IMG/VR virus record: IMGVR_UViG_3300044825_001651
Location: 1 to 32,676 of that record
DNA: 32,676 bases
DNA from: a virus
Reading direction: 5' to 3' (one strand)
Below are positions 20,853 to 29,075 of the stretch, in pieces. The translations under genes and the position numbers were made by a program. The notes beneath the pieces were generated by a model. The model had not been told where the DNA came from. It saw only the letters and a program-made list of their open reading frames with translations, and searched no databases. Numbering within the stretch: position 1 is the first letter of the stretch; the number at the start of each line of letters is the position of its first letter.

Positions 20853-23029
20853 CTTCGAAGAATATCCGCCCAGCGACAATCGCTGAACTGATGGACCGGG
20901 CGCGTTTCAAGGCGCTCGAAGAGATTGTCAACGCAGCCTTCTCTGAAATGCGCCCAGCCGACCGGTTGAGCGTGACCGATGCTGCTGAGAAATACACGAA
21001 GCTTGGTTCTGGCGGCGGTCACAGCAAGCCCTGGTCGCTGGATCGAACCCCATATCTGAAAGACCCACAGGACGTTCTAACCTCGCTCGATTTTCAGGGG
21101 ATGGTCTTCGTCGGCCCGGCCCGAACCGGTAAGACAATGATGGGTCTGAACGCGATCTCACATACGGTGAAGACTGATCCGCGGGACATGCTCTATGTCC
21201 ATATGGACCGAGAGAACGCGCGGAAATGGTCGAACGGTGACCTCAAGCGATATCTGGAATCTTCGACCGCGATCCGCAGCGAGCAACTGACATCGCGTCA
21301 GTACGACAACACTTTCGACAAAACCTTCAAGAGCGGGATGCGATTCCTGCTGACCTACCCTACTGCTTCCAACCTGTCTGGTATCACGGTGCCCTTCGTC
21401 GGCTTCATCGACTACGACCGGATGGACGATGATGTCGATGGGGAAGGCAACCCGTTCGACCTTGGTTCTATGCGGACGACGACATTCAAGCGCTTCGCTA
21501 TGACCTTTGCTGAGTCGTCCCCGAACCCGAACAAGGAAATCCAAGACCCCCGCTGGATACCTGAAACGCCACACGCTGCCCCGCCGATCCGAGGCATCTT
21601 CGAACTCTATAACCGTGGAGATCGCCGCCGCTGGATGTGGTGCTGCCCGTCCTGTGCTGAATGGTTCGAGCCAGATTTCAAGCTGCTGAACTGGGGTGCA
21701 ACTTCCGATCCCATGGAAGCCCGAGAGTCTACGGTCCTGATCTGTCCGCATAACGGATGTGTTGTCGAACCCCGCCAGAAGGATGTGATGAACCGCACCG
21801 GCAAGTGGATTCGGGAAGGTGAAATGATCCAACCTGGGATAGAAGGTGTGATCGTCGTAAGGCCCGGTATGAAGGTCACTCGATCCTCGATCGCAACCTT
21901 CTGGCTCAAGGGACCGGCTGCGGCCTATCAGGACTGGGGTCAACTGGTCGAGAAATACCTTCGGGCCGAGAAGGCGCTCGAAGAGACCGGTGACGATGGT
22001 CCGCTGCGCAAGACGGTCACCACCGACCAAGGCACCTTCTACATACCGAAAACACGCCTGTCTGAAATGTCCCCGGAGGTCCTCAAGAACAAGGCTGAGG
22101 ACTGGGGGTCTACCGAAGACAATCCGACCGTGCCCGCTGGTGTCCGGTTCCTGATCGGCACCGCTGACGTTCAGAAGAACGCCTTCGTCTGCCAGGTGAA
22201 CGGCTTCACCGAGACCGGAGATATGGTGGTGATCGACGGGTTCAAGATTCGCTTATCGAACCGGAAGAACAAATCGGAAGAGCGCCTGCCGATCGACCCG
22301 GCCGCGTTCGCCGAGGATTGGGACACGCTTGAAACCGAGTTGATGAACAAGTCCTATGAACTCGCTGACGGCTCTGGTCGACGGATGCGGATCAGAGCAT
22401 CAGCTTGCGACTCCGGTGGTGCTGAGGGCGTGACAGGCCACGCATATAACTTCTGGCGCAAGCTGAAAGGCAAGCAGGACGGATCACACCGCCGCTTCAT
22501 GCTGGTGAAGGGTGACACGACCAAGGGTGCCCCGCGCGCCCGAACCACTTGGCCGGATGCCTCGAAGAAGGACAAGCTTGCCGTGGCCCGCGGTGACGTG
22601 CCCGTGGTGATCTTCCAGTCGAACTCGCTCAAGGATTTGGTCTACCTGCTGATGGCTCGCCGAGCCTCTGATGAAACTCAGGTACAGGAAGGTGGGATGC
22701 TTCGGTATCCGGACTGGATGGAGAACTGGTTCTATGTCCAGTTGACCTCGGAACTGCGGACAGCGAAGGGGTGGGAGAACACCAGGAAGCGGCGCAACGA
22801 AGCATTCGACCTTTCCTACTACGCCCAGGGCATTGCCCTACGGCCGGTTGAAGCTGGCGTTCCCTACATTCACTTCGGATATGACCGGATGGACTTCAAT
22901 GACGCTCCGATCTGGGCCGCTGATTGGGACATCAACGAGTTCGTATTCAACCCGAAAACGGATGATGTTGACGCCGTAAAGAAGCCTAAGCGTAAGTCAT
23001 TGGCTGAACTCGGTAAGGAATTGGGATGA
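20849..23029 (+). CDS. Terminase large subunit, GpA-like
   Basis: This 726-residue packaging motor starts at TTG 20849, overlapping the small-subunit stop (TTGA); ATG 20891 is an alternative. Walker A GPARTGKT is at 89-96. FIDYDRMDDDVDGEGNPFDL near 187-206 is the Walker B region of the GpA group, where DYDRM stands in for the usual DEVDR. The nuclease domain shows RFLIGTADVQ near 430 and RASACDSGG near 515, providing acidic metal ligands. It cleaves concatemeric DNA and drives it into the prohead. A zinc-like CCPSCAEWF motif near 267 is also visible. Confidence 0.93.
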   Translation: MTSKNIRPATIAELMDRARFKALEEIVNAAFSEMRPADRLSVTDAAEKYTKLGSGGGHSKPWSLDRTPYLKDPQDVLTSLDFQGMVFVGPARTGKTMMGLNAISHTVKTDPRDMLYVHMDRENARKWSNGDLKRYLESSTAIRSEQLTSRQYDNTFDKTFKSGMRFLLTYPTASNLSGITVPFVGFIDYDRMDDDVDGEGNPFDLGSMRTTTFKRFAMTFAESSPNPNKEIQDPRWIPETPHAAPPIRGIFELYNRGDRRRWMWCCPSCAEWFEPDFKLLNWGATSDPMEARESTVLICPHNGCVVEPRQKDVMNRTGKWIREGEMIQPGIEGVIVVRPGMKVTRSSIATFWLKGPAAAYQDWGQLVEKYLRAEKALEETGDDGPLRKTVTTDQGTFYIPKTRLSEMSPEVLKNKAEDWGSTEDNPTVPAGVRFLIGTADVQKNAFVCQVNGFTETGDMVVIDGFKIRLSNRKNKSEERLPIDPAAFAEDWDTLETELMNKSYELADGSGRRMRIRASACDSGGAEGVTGHAYNFWRKLKGKQDGSHRRFMLVKGDTTKGAPRARTTWPDASKKDKLAVARGDVPVVIFQSNSLKDLVYLLMARRASDETQVQEGGMLRYPDWMENWFYVQLTSELRTAKGWENTRKRRNEAFDLSYYAQGIALRPVEAGVPYIHFGYDRMDFNDAPIWAADWDINEFVFNPKTDDVDAVKKPKRKSLAELGKELG

Positions 23030-23061
23030 TGCACTTTTATAGTGCCTGTCACTTTTCTAGC

Positions 23062-23090
23062 TTGCAATAAGCACGTTGAACGTGTATCTA
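23062..23090 (+). promoter_or_regulatory. Predicted promoter of head gene operon
   Basis: TTGCAA (23062-23067) and TATCTA (23085-23090) have a 17-base spacer. The spacer contains the palindrome CACGT-TGA-ACGTG (23072-23084), ideally placed for an operator. Just upstream is the small dyad GCACT-N5-AGTGC (23031-23045). This lies in the 89-base gap between the terminase and gpW-like genes. Confidence 0.55.
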
Positions 23091-23118
23091 TTGGCCCATC
23101 AACACCATCGGATGATAG

Positions 23119-23370
23119 ATGCCGTCGCTAACCGCTCCTGAAATTGCTGTGATCCGCCAGCGCCTTACTGAGGCGAAGGCTGCACTTCACAATCTTCAAA
23201 TCGGACAAAGCGCGGTTGAAATCCGTGATTCGAACGGTGATGCTGTCCGCTATACCCCGGCAAATGCTTCTCGTCTGAAAGCGTATATCGCTGAACTTGA
23301 AGCCCAACTTCTCAATGACGCCGCAGCATCGCGCCGCGTTCGTCGTCCCATGGTGCCGACATGGGGATGA
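23119..23370 (+). CDS. gpW-like head-tail connector
   Basis: This 83-residue protein matches the gpW family in size and pattern: a helical AEAKAALHNLQIGQSAVEI segment, a beta hairpin with DGDAVRYTPANASRL-like content, then LKAYIAELEAQL. gpW closes the filled head at the portal and helps join the tail. In lambda it lies between the large terminase and the portal gene, exactly as here. It overlaps the portal start by ten bases. Confidence 0.9.
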   Translation: MPSLTAPEIAVIRQRLTEAKAALHNLQIGQSAVEIRDSNGDAVRYTPANASRLKAYIAELEAQLLNDAAASRRVRRPMVPTWG

Positions 23371-25070
23371 TTGATACCGATCTAACCGACTTGCTTGATG
23401 CCACGGGTGTCTCCGGACGTGCGTCAGGTGAGACCCCCTCGGGTGCTGTGGCGGCGGCATCCGGGGGCGTGTCCTATGATGCTGCATCCGTTGTAGATCA
23501 ACTGGCAACCTGGGTCACTCCGATCCGTTCAGCCGACGCAGAAATCCTGCCTGAAAAGTCCCGCCTTGACGCCCGTTCCCGCGACACGCTTCGGAACGAT
23601 GCTTACGTCAAGGGTGGTTCGACTCTTCACAAAGACAATATCGTCGGCTCTCAGTACATCCTGAACGCCCGCCCGATGAGTAAAATTCTTTTCGGCAAGG
23701 AAGACCTCACCTGGGAGACTGAGTTTCAGGAAGAGGTTGAGACCCTGTTCACCCTCTGGGCAGAGTCGCCTATGAACTGGGCCGATGCTCAGCGGGTGAA
23801 CACGCTCACTGATCTGGTGCGACTGGCTGTTGGAACCCACACCGCAACTGGTGAAGTTCTCGGGACATCCGAGTGGATGCCGAACGATGGTCGTCCCTTC
23901 CGGACTGCTATGATGATGATCGACACTGATCGTCTGTCGACCCCTCAAGACCTGCTCGGCATTAGTCTGTTCAAGGACAAGATCAGGAACGGTGTTGAGC
24001 GCGATCGTCGTGGGGCACCGATTGCCTATCACATCCGCAACACCCACCCGAACGAAGGTCAGTTCGCGGCTCTAGATTTTACGCGCCAGTCCTGGAAGCG
24101 CATCCCGACGCGGAAGCCTTGGGGCCGTCAGCTTGTCTTGCACATCTTCGAGCAGGAGCGTCCTGATCAGTCCCGTGGTATCGCGGCAATGGTTTCCGCT
24201 CTGAGCGAAATGCGGATGACGAAGCACTTCCGCAAGACGGAACTGCAACGTGCTGTCATCGCAGCAACCTACGCTGCTTCGATCGAGTCAGACCTTCCGG
24301 CCGACGCCCAACTAGCAATGGGTGCGGTCGATAACGATGCTGACGGCAACGCCACAACCAACTGGATCGCGGATTACCTTAGCAAGGTCTCTGAATTCCA
24401 TGGCGATGGTAATCGGATCAACCTGGATGGGGTTCAGATTCCGATCTTTGTGCCGGGAACCCATCTGAAAATCCAGAACCCTGGTGCGCAATCACCCCAG
24501 GGTGACAAATTCGAGGCATCGCTGCTTCGACACATCGCGGCTGCGCTCAACGTGTCGTATGAGGAACTGTCGCGCGACTTCACCAGCACGAACTATTCCT
24601 CGGCCCGCGCCGCAATGACGCTCACCTGGAAGGCGATGCAGTCGCGCAAGCGCAAGGTCGCTGACACCACTGCGTCCTTCATCTATCGGAACTGGTTGGA
24701 AGAGTGCGTCAATTACAACCTGTTGACGACGCTCAAGCGTTCGAACGTCCCGGCTTTCTATGAAGGCATGAATGCAGACGCATATGCGAACTGCGAATGG
24801 ATCGGCGCTGGCCGTGGGCAGATCGACCCGGTGAAAGAGACGCAAGCTGCGATCCTCAAGATCAAAGCTGGGCTTTCGACTCGGGAAACCGAGATCGCCC
24901 AGATGTCCGGTGGCGATTGGCGTCGTGTGGCTCGTCAGATTTCCCGTGAAAAGGAACTCGATGAGAAGCTGAAAATCCCGTCGATCTACGAGTCCACGGA
25001 CACAACCGACACCGAGAATTCGTTGAGTGGAAGCCCTCGCGAAGCCAAAAAGGACAACACTGATGAGTGA
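23361..25070 (+). CDS. Lambda-type portal protein
   Basis: This 569-residue protein starts at ATG 23361 inside the gpW-like gene; ATG 23367 is also possible. It fits the lambda gpB portal family: LDARSRDTLRNDAYVKGG and KDNIVGSQYILNARP near 75-105, the VRLAVGTHTATGEV segment near 155, and LNVSYEELSRDFTSTNYSSARAA near 400, a hallmark of the family. It forms the dodecameric DNA entry vertex. The C-terminal 40 residues are charged and disordered-looking. Its end overlaps the protease start. Confidence 0.92.
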   Translation: MGMIDTDLTDLLDATGVSGRASGETPSGAVAAASGGVSYDAASVVDQLATWVTPIRSADAEILPEKSRLDARSRDTLRNDAYVKGGSTLHKDNIVGSQYILNARPMSKILFGKEDLTWETEFQEEVETLFTLWAESPMNWADAQRVNTLTDLVRLAVGTHTATGEVLGTSEWMPNDGRPFRTAMMMIDTDRLSTPQDLLGISLFKDKIRNGVERDRRGAPIAYHIRNTHPNEGQFAALDFTRQSWKRIPTRKPWGRQLVLHIFEQERPDQSRGIAAMVSALSEMRMTKHFRKTELQRAVIAATYAASIESDLPADAQLAMGAVDNDADGNATTNWIADYLSKVSEFHGDGNRINLDGVQIPIFVPGTHLKIQNPGAQSPQGDKFEASLLRHIAAALNVSYEELSRDFTSTNYSSARAAMTLTWKAMQSRKRKVADTTASFIYRNWLEECVNYNLLTTLKRSNVPAFYEGMNADAYANCEWIGAGRGQIDPVKETQAAILKIKAGLSTRETEIAQMSGGDWRRVARQISREKELDEKLKIPSIYESTDTTDTENSLSGSPREAKKDNTDE

Positions 25071-26364
25071 TATCAACCCGATCATGGCCCGGTTCGACGG
25101 TCAACCGGCCCTGATGAACGCGGACAACATCACGTCAGTCTGGTTCCAAGCCTGCTGCCAGGAAGTCGCTGCTGCGGCCGAAAAGATCGCGCAAGTCGAA
25201 CAGGCTGCTGACAATTTCTGGTTCTCGTCGGATGACTGGCGTTCGGCGTATCGCCCGTATCAGGTTCAGAAGGGTCTTCTCACGATCCCGGTGAAAGGCC
25301 TGCTGCTGAACAATTTCTCGATCTCCTACGGATCGTATGCCACTGGCTACGAGTACATCTGGAAGGCCGTGCAACGTGGCATGAACGATCCCGAAGTGAA
25401 GGGTATCGTCTTCGACGTGGACAGCGGTGGCGGCATGGTAGCTGGCAACTTTGACTTGGTTGACCGCATCTATGCTCTTCGTGGCAAGAAACCGATGCGA
25501 GCCTTCACCGAGGGCGGTGCATACTCTGCTGCCTACAGCATTGCCTCGGTTGCGGACAAGATCGTCATGGGCCGCAGCGCTGGGGTCGGCTCGATCGGTG
25601 TGGTCCTGACCCACTTCGAACAATCGAAGATGCTGGCCGATCGCGGGATCACGGTCAACATCATTCGATCCAAACCTCGCAAATACGAGGGGAACGCACT
25701 TGAACCGCTGACCGACGCGGCTCGTGCAACGATGCAAGATCACGTCAACGCATCACATCAGGAATTCGTCGCCATTGTGGCACGAAACCGGAACATGAAA
25801 GAGACCAAGGTCGATGCGACCAACGCTCTCTGCTTCATGTCCGAAGAGGCGATCGAAAAGGGACTGGCCGACGAAAAAGGCACCCTGGAAGACGCATTCA
25901 CGGCCTTCGCGGCCTTTGTCAACTCTGAACAGGAGATCGAACCCATGGCCGATTCAAACCAGGCCGGTATCACCCAAGAAGCACACGATGCGGCTGTTGC
26001 GGCTGCTCGGGTGGAAGGAAATGCGGCCGGTGCATCGGCCGAACGGACTCGCGTGAAAGCGATTCTGGAAAGCGCGGAAGCGGCGGATCGCCCGATCGCT
26101 GCGCAAATGTTCGCCTTCGACATGGCCCTCAGCGCTGAGGACTCCGTGGCGAAACTCGCCAAGCTGCCTGTTGAAACCAAGCAGGAAGCAACCGCTCCCG
26201 TGCAAGGCGCTGGTACTGGCGCTGCGGCCTTCACGCAGGCGATGGAAGGCACCCCGAACCCCGACCTCGCTGCTGATGGTGGCGAAGACGAACCCCTGAC
26301 CGGCAGCGCGAAGATTCTCAAGCTTGCCGCCGCCGTTGGCATCAAAGGCTTCGGCAACAAGTAA
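25063..26364 (+). CDS. S49 (SppA/gpC-like) capsid maturation protease with scaffold tail
   Basis: This 433-residue protein starts at the ATG at 25063, eight bases after AAGGA (25050-25054), overlapping the portal stop. Residues 70-285 are the S49 peptidase: FDVDSGGG near 118, GGAYSAAYSIAS with the likely nucleophile S155, and RSKPRKYEGN with the likely base K207. Residues from 295 (MADSNQAG) form an Ala/Glu-rich helical scaffold region. As in lambda gpC, the protease probably cleaves scaffold and itself during prohead maturation. A strong internal ribosome site allows separate scaffold synthesis. Confidence 0.9.
   Translation: MSDINPIMARFDGQPALMNADNITSVWFQACCQEVAAAAEKIAQVEQAADNFWFSSDDWRSAYRPYQVQKGLLTIPVKGLLLNNFSISYGSYATGYEYIWKAVQRGMNDPEVKGIVFDVDSGGGMVAGNFDLVDRIYALRGKKPMRAFTEGGAYSAAYSIASVADKIVMGRSAGVGSIGVVLTHFEQSKMLADRGITVNIIRSKPRKYEGNALEPLTDAARATMQDHVNASHQEFVAIVARNRNMKETKVDATNALCFMSEEAIEKGLADEKGTLEDAFTAFAAFVNSEQEIEPMADSNQAGITQEAHDAAVAAARVEGNAAGASAERTRVKAILESAEAADRPIAAQMFAFDMALSAEDSVAKLAKLPVETKQEATAPVQGAGTGAAAFTQAMEGTPNPDLAADGGEDEPLTGSAKILKLAAAVGIKGFGNK
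25945..26364 (+). CDS. Nested in-frame scaffold protein (Nu3-like)
   Basis: Within the protease gene, ATG 25945 is preceded by AGGAG at 25931-25935 with nine bases between, a better site than many true starts here. Translation in the same frame gives a 139-residue protein starting MADSNQAGITQEAHDAAV, rich in Ala, Glu and Lys and mostly helical, ending with the shared C-terminus GIKGFGNK. Lambda uses the same design, with scaffold Nu3 made from the 3' part of gene C. The internal start is visible; separate expression is inferred. Confidence 0.7.
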   Translation: MADSNQAGITQEAHDAAVAAARVEGNAAGASAERTRVKAILESAEAADRPIAAQMFAFDMALSAEDSVAKLAKLPVETKQEATAPVQGAGTGAAAFTQAMEGTPNPDLAADGGEDEPLTGSAKILKLAAAVGIKGFGNK

Positions 26365-26385
26365 CCCCATCACAGGAGCAAAACG

Positions 26386-26847
26386 ATGGCGACGATTCCT
26401 ACCTCTTACAAGAATGCCGGTCTCCGTGGGATGCCCGCATTCGAAACGCTGGACAGCTACATCGACTCGAACTTGGTCGCTGGCGCTGAACCGGCTATCC
26501 AGCAGCCGGTTCGTATCCTGCTCGGCGACAGCTTGACGCTCGAACAGTTTACCGTGGTCGGTCTGTCGGCTGGGAAACTGGTCAAGGCCACCTACAACGC
26601 GACCGTTGCTTCGGCGATCAAGCCGATCGGTGTCCTGATGCAGAAGGCTGTTTCCCTCTCCTCGAACACCACGATCTTCGGTGAAGTCTCGCTGACCGGC
26701 TGCTTCAATGCCGGTTCCAATGACGCTGGCCTCGACAGCCCGCTCGTTTGGGACTCCAGCTACGATACGCTGGCGAAGAAGACCACCTGGGAAGGTGTCA
26801 CCAATCTGCAAGGTGGCAACCTGATCTTCCGCAAGCGCCTCTCGTAA
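26386..26847 (+). CDS. Capsid decoration protein, gpD-like
   Basis: This 153-residue protein starts at ATG 26386, seven bases after AGGAG (26374-26378). It is beta-rich: QQPVRILLGDSLTLEQFTVVGL, KLVKATYNATVASAIKPIGVLM and NTTIFGEVSLTG fit the head decoration family, in which trimers stabilise the expanded capsid. It lies between protease/scaffold and major capsid genes, the same place as lambda D. The identification rests on position and pattern. Confidence 0.8.
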   Translation: MATIPTSYKNAGLRGMPAFETLDSYIDSNLVAGAEPAIQQPVRILLGDSLTLEQFTVVGLSAGKLVKATYNATVASAIKPIGVLMQKAVSLSSNTTIFGEVSLTGCFNAGSNDAGLDSPLVWDSSYDTLAKKTTWEGVTNLQGGNLIFRKRLS

Positions 26848-26877
26848 CCCTCACCCAGCCATAAGGAACAATTGAAA

Positions 26878-27978
26878 ATGGCAACTTCCAATCCCTATGA
26901 ACTCTGGGAAATTGGCACCATCCTCGGCGTCTTCCGCGATGTGAAGCCAGAGACCTGGTACTTCGGCCAGTATTTCACGAACCAGATGCGCTCGACTGAC
27001 GAGTGGATCGACTTCGAGAAGCTGCCGATCCGCAGCCGCAAGCTGGCACCGTTCGTCAAGCCGATGGGCCGTGGCACGGGCGTCTTCACCGACAAGGTGA
27101 ATGGCTACCGCTTCAAACCGGCGAACGTTGTGGTCGAAGATTCGGTCGATCCGCTGCGTCCGCTGACCTTCCAGCCGGGTATCGACGCTTCGATGCTCCA
27201 TCCGACTCGTCTGTCGCCGATGGAACGACTGGCGCTGATCAAGGCGGAAATGATCCGCGAATTCCAACTCTCGGTTGAACGCCGCTGGGAATGGATGCGC
27301 GCTCGTGCGATCATCGACGGCAAGGTCACCTGTGCCTACCTGGACGGCTCGTCGGTCGAAGTCGACTTCCTTCGTGCCGCTGGTCACACCGAAGTTCTCG
27401 GTTCCGGCGATCGTTGGGGTGAGACTGATGTGTCGATCTTGGACCACATCACCCTGATCATGGACACCTGCAACGACGCTGAGTTCGGCGGCATGATCAG
27501 CCGTATCACCATGGGCGGTGCTGTCGCCAAGGTGCTGCGTGATGACGTTCAGATCATGAAGCATCTGGACGTGAACATCGCTGGTGGTGTTCACACGGTC
27601 GACCGTGGTCTTCTGCCTGGCGGCTCGGCCGGTGGTCAGAAAATCTACAAGTTCGGCGAGATCGCTGTCGGCGGCAACTCGGGCCACCGCATCGAACTGT
27701 GGGTCAACAACGAGACCTATCAGGACGCTTCGGGCACCCAGACCCGCTATCTGGCTGCGAACCAGATCGTCGCGACGGCTGATGCTGCGTCGATCAATGG
27801 CTACGAGTGCTTCGGCATGATCGTGGACAAGGATGCCGAGTATCAAGCGCTGCCGATGTTCCCGAAGAACTTCGAGACCGGCTCGCGCGTCAAGGTCGAG
27901 AACCTGTCGATCGAGTCGGCCCCGCTGTTCGTCCCGATCAACCCGAACGCAACCTACAAGGCGACCGTTCTGGCCTAA
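26878..27978 (+). CDS. Major capsid protein, lambda gpE-like
   Basis: This 366-residue protein starts at ATG 26878, nine bases after AAGGAA; the upstream in-frame TTG is too close to that site. ETWYFGQYFTNQMRSTDEWIDF, AKPMGRG-like FVKPMGRGTGVF and SPMERLALIKAEMIREF near 110 are typical of the gpE family of HK97-fold capsid proteins. It forms the icosahedral shell. A strong hairpin follows the gene, which fits high expression of capsid mRNA. Confidence 0.92.
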   Translation: MATSNPYELWEIGTILGVFRDVKPETWYFGQYFTNQMRSTDEWIDFEKLPIRSRKLAPFVKPMGRGTGVFTDKVNGYRFKPANVVVEDSVDPLRPLTFQPGIDASMLHPTRLSPMERLALIKAEMIREFQLSVERRWEWMRARAIIDGKVTCAYLDGSSVEVDFLRAAGHTEVLGSGDRWGETDVSILDHITLIMDTCNDAEFGGMISRITMGGAVAKVLRDDVQIMKHLDVNIAGGVHTVDRGLLPGGSAGGQKIYKFGEIAVGGNSGHRIELWVNNETYQDASGTQTRYLAANQIVATADAASINGYECFGMIVDKDAEYQALPMFPKNFETGSRVKVENLSIESAPLFVPINPNATYKATVLA

Positions 27979-27988
27979 CCACACCCCT

Positions 27989-28015
27989 TGGCCCCGCCGC
28001 ATTCGAGCGGGGCCA
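27989..28015 (+). terminator. Hairpin terminator after major capsid gene
   Basis: TGGCCCCGC (27989-27997) pairs perfectly over 9 bp with GCGGGGCCA (28007-28015) around a nine-base loop, followed by a short TTTCACC. The T-tract is poor, so partial readthrough to the head-tail genes is likely. Confidence 0.7.
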
Positions 28016-28044
28016 TTTCACCTCTAACATGAAAGAAACATCCG

Positions 28045-28464
28045 ATGAGCGATAAGTCCGTCTATGTCGCGACTGGAAGTCTCACCAGCAACCGCGTCAA
28101 ACACGCACCTGGTTCGATCCTCTCGCTTTCTGTGGAAGAAGCCGCTGTCTTCGCCGAAGTCATCCGCCCCGCTGATGAACATGAAAATGCGATCTTCGAA
28201 GCGACCCAGGTTGAACCCGCAACCGTCGCGCCGGTAACCACCACGGCCAAGGTTGCTGAACCTGCGAAGAAGGCTGAGCCTGCCAAAGCCCCAGCCACTG
28301 CGACTGCTGGGAAGAAAGCTGCCAAGGCCGCTGAGGAAGCCGCTGCCGCCGAAGCCGCCAAGGCCGCTGAGGAAGCTGCTGCCGCCGAAGCCGCCAAGGC
28401 CGCTGAGGAAGCTGCTGCCGCCGAAGCTGCCAAGGCCGCTGGCAACAGCGAGACCCTGGTCTGA
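28045..28464 (+). CDS. Hypothetical protein with Ala/Glu/Lys tandem repeats
   Basis: This 139-residue protein has two parts. Residues 1-55 form a small domain (MSDKSVYVATGSLTSNRVKH, PGSILSLSVEEAAVFAEV) like short phage domains found after the capsid gene. Residues 60-139 are low complexity: Ala/Pro/Lys/Thr-rich, then three 12-residue units AKAAEEAAAAEA that should form a long continuous helix. The length varies with repeat number. Its position after the capsid gene matches lambda FI, a packaging helper, but homology is not visible. The function is unknown. Confidence 0.7.
   Translation: MSDKSVYVATGSLTSNRVKHAPGSILSLSVEEAAVFAEVIRPADEHENAIFEATQVEPATVAPVTTTAKVAEPAKKAEPAKAPATATAGKKAAKAAEEAAAAEAAKAAEEAAAAEAAKAAEEAAAAEAAKAAGNSETLV
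28321..28428 (+). repeat. Three tandem 36-bp repeats inside a coding gene
   Basis: Three nearly identical 36-bp units occupy 28321-28356, 28357-28392 and 28393-28428, with only single synonymous changes (GCC/GCT). A partial fourth follows. Each encodes 12 residues of an alanine-rich helix. The near-identity points to recent slippage expansion. Confidence 0.9.
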
Positions 28465-28468
28465 TCGC

Positions 28469-28660
28469 ATGACCTCGGTGAAGACCCACCACATCATCGT
28501 TTCGCCGGATACCGTGTATCCGGCGAACACAGTTGTCCGTGACATGCCTCAAACCCTGATCGACGAAATGTTGCCGCTCAAAGCGCTGAGCGTGATCGAG
28601 GAAAAGGCACCACTGCCGGTGGTCAAGCGGCGTAGGACTCGATTCAAACACAATGGGTAA
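28469..28660 (+). CDS. Small hypothetical head gene
   Basis: This 63-residue protein starts at ATG 28469, four bases after the previous stop; longer upstream readings run through the repeat in another frame. It begins MTSVKTHHIIVSPDTVYPAN and ends with a basic tail VVKRRRTRFKHNG. The N-terminal pattern, a strand, YPANTVVRDMP, then a helix, resembles the start of the preceding protein. It overlaps the next gene by eight bases. I cannot assign a function; a head-completion part is likely from context. Confidence 0.6.
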   Translation: MTSVKTHHIIVSPDTVYPANTVVRDMPQTLIDEMLPLKALSVIEEKAPLPVVKRRRTRFKHNG

Positions 28661-29075
28661 GTGGCGCGACCTGATCGCTCAAGGACTCGGGACTGTTCAC
28701 AAGCAGTTCGAGATTGATGCTGTCTATCTATCACACGCAGGGGGCGAACCTGTTCCTGTGAAAGTAAGGCTCCATCAGAAGGCCGATCAAACCAGCGGCT
28801 ATTCAGAATTTGACTTCGGTATGGGCGCGAAGGTGACCACTCTGGTCGACTCGATCGTATTCGAAGCGTCGGCCGTGAACGGGAAGGTTCTGAACGATGC
28901 TCACGTCATCTTCGGTGAGAGTGAAGCATACATCACCGGAGCCGCGTATCCCGTGCGCCGAGGTTTCATTCGCGTCGAAGTAAGCCCTATGAGCAAGTCT
29001 GACCTTACGAGACTGCTTAGCGTCGTCGATACATCAACGTCCGAGTGGGCAGAAATCTTTCCGCCAGCACCATGA
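28653..29075 (+). CDS. Head-tail joining protein, FII-like
   Basis: This 140-residue protein starts at ATG 28653 within the preceding gene. A beta-rich core (PVPVKVRLHQKAD, AKVTTLVDSIVFEAS, GFIRVEVSPMSKSDLTRLL) and its place between head-completion genes and a gpZ-like tail gene fit the lambda FII family of head-tail attachment proteins. It would form the connector ring to which the tail binds. The call depends more on position and size than on a diagnostic motif. Confidence 0.65.
   Translation: MGKWRDLIAQGLGTVHKQFEIDAVYLSHAGGEPVPVKVRLHQKADQTSGYSEFDFGMGAKVTTLVDSIVFEASAVNGKVLNDAHVIFGESEAYITGAAYPVRRGFIRVEVSPMSKSDLTRLLSVVDTSTSEWAEIFPPAP

Noticed and set aside
26851-28002. 383-codon minus-strand ORF opposite the major capsid gene
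   Set aside because: It mirrors a clear capsid gene, is rich in Arg, Asp and His as expected from antisense reading of high-GC codons, and has no ribosome site or motif.
28321-28440. Tandem repeat considered as a CRISPR-like array
   Set aside because: Units are contiguous without spacers, in frame and coding for a helical protein repeat.
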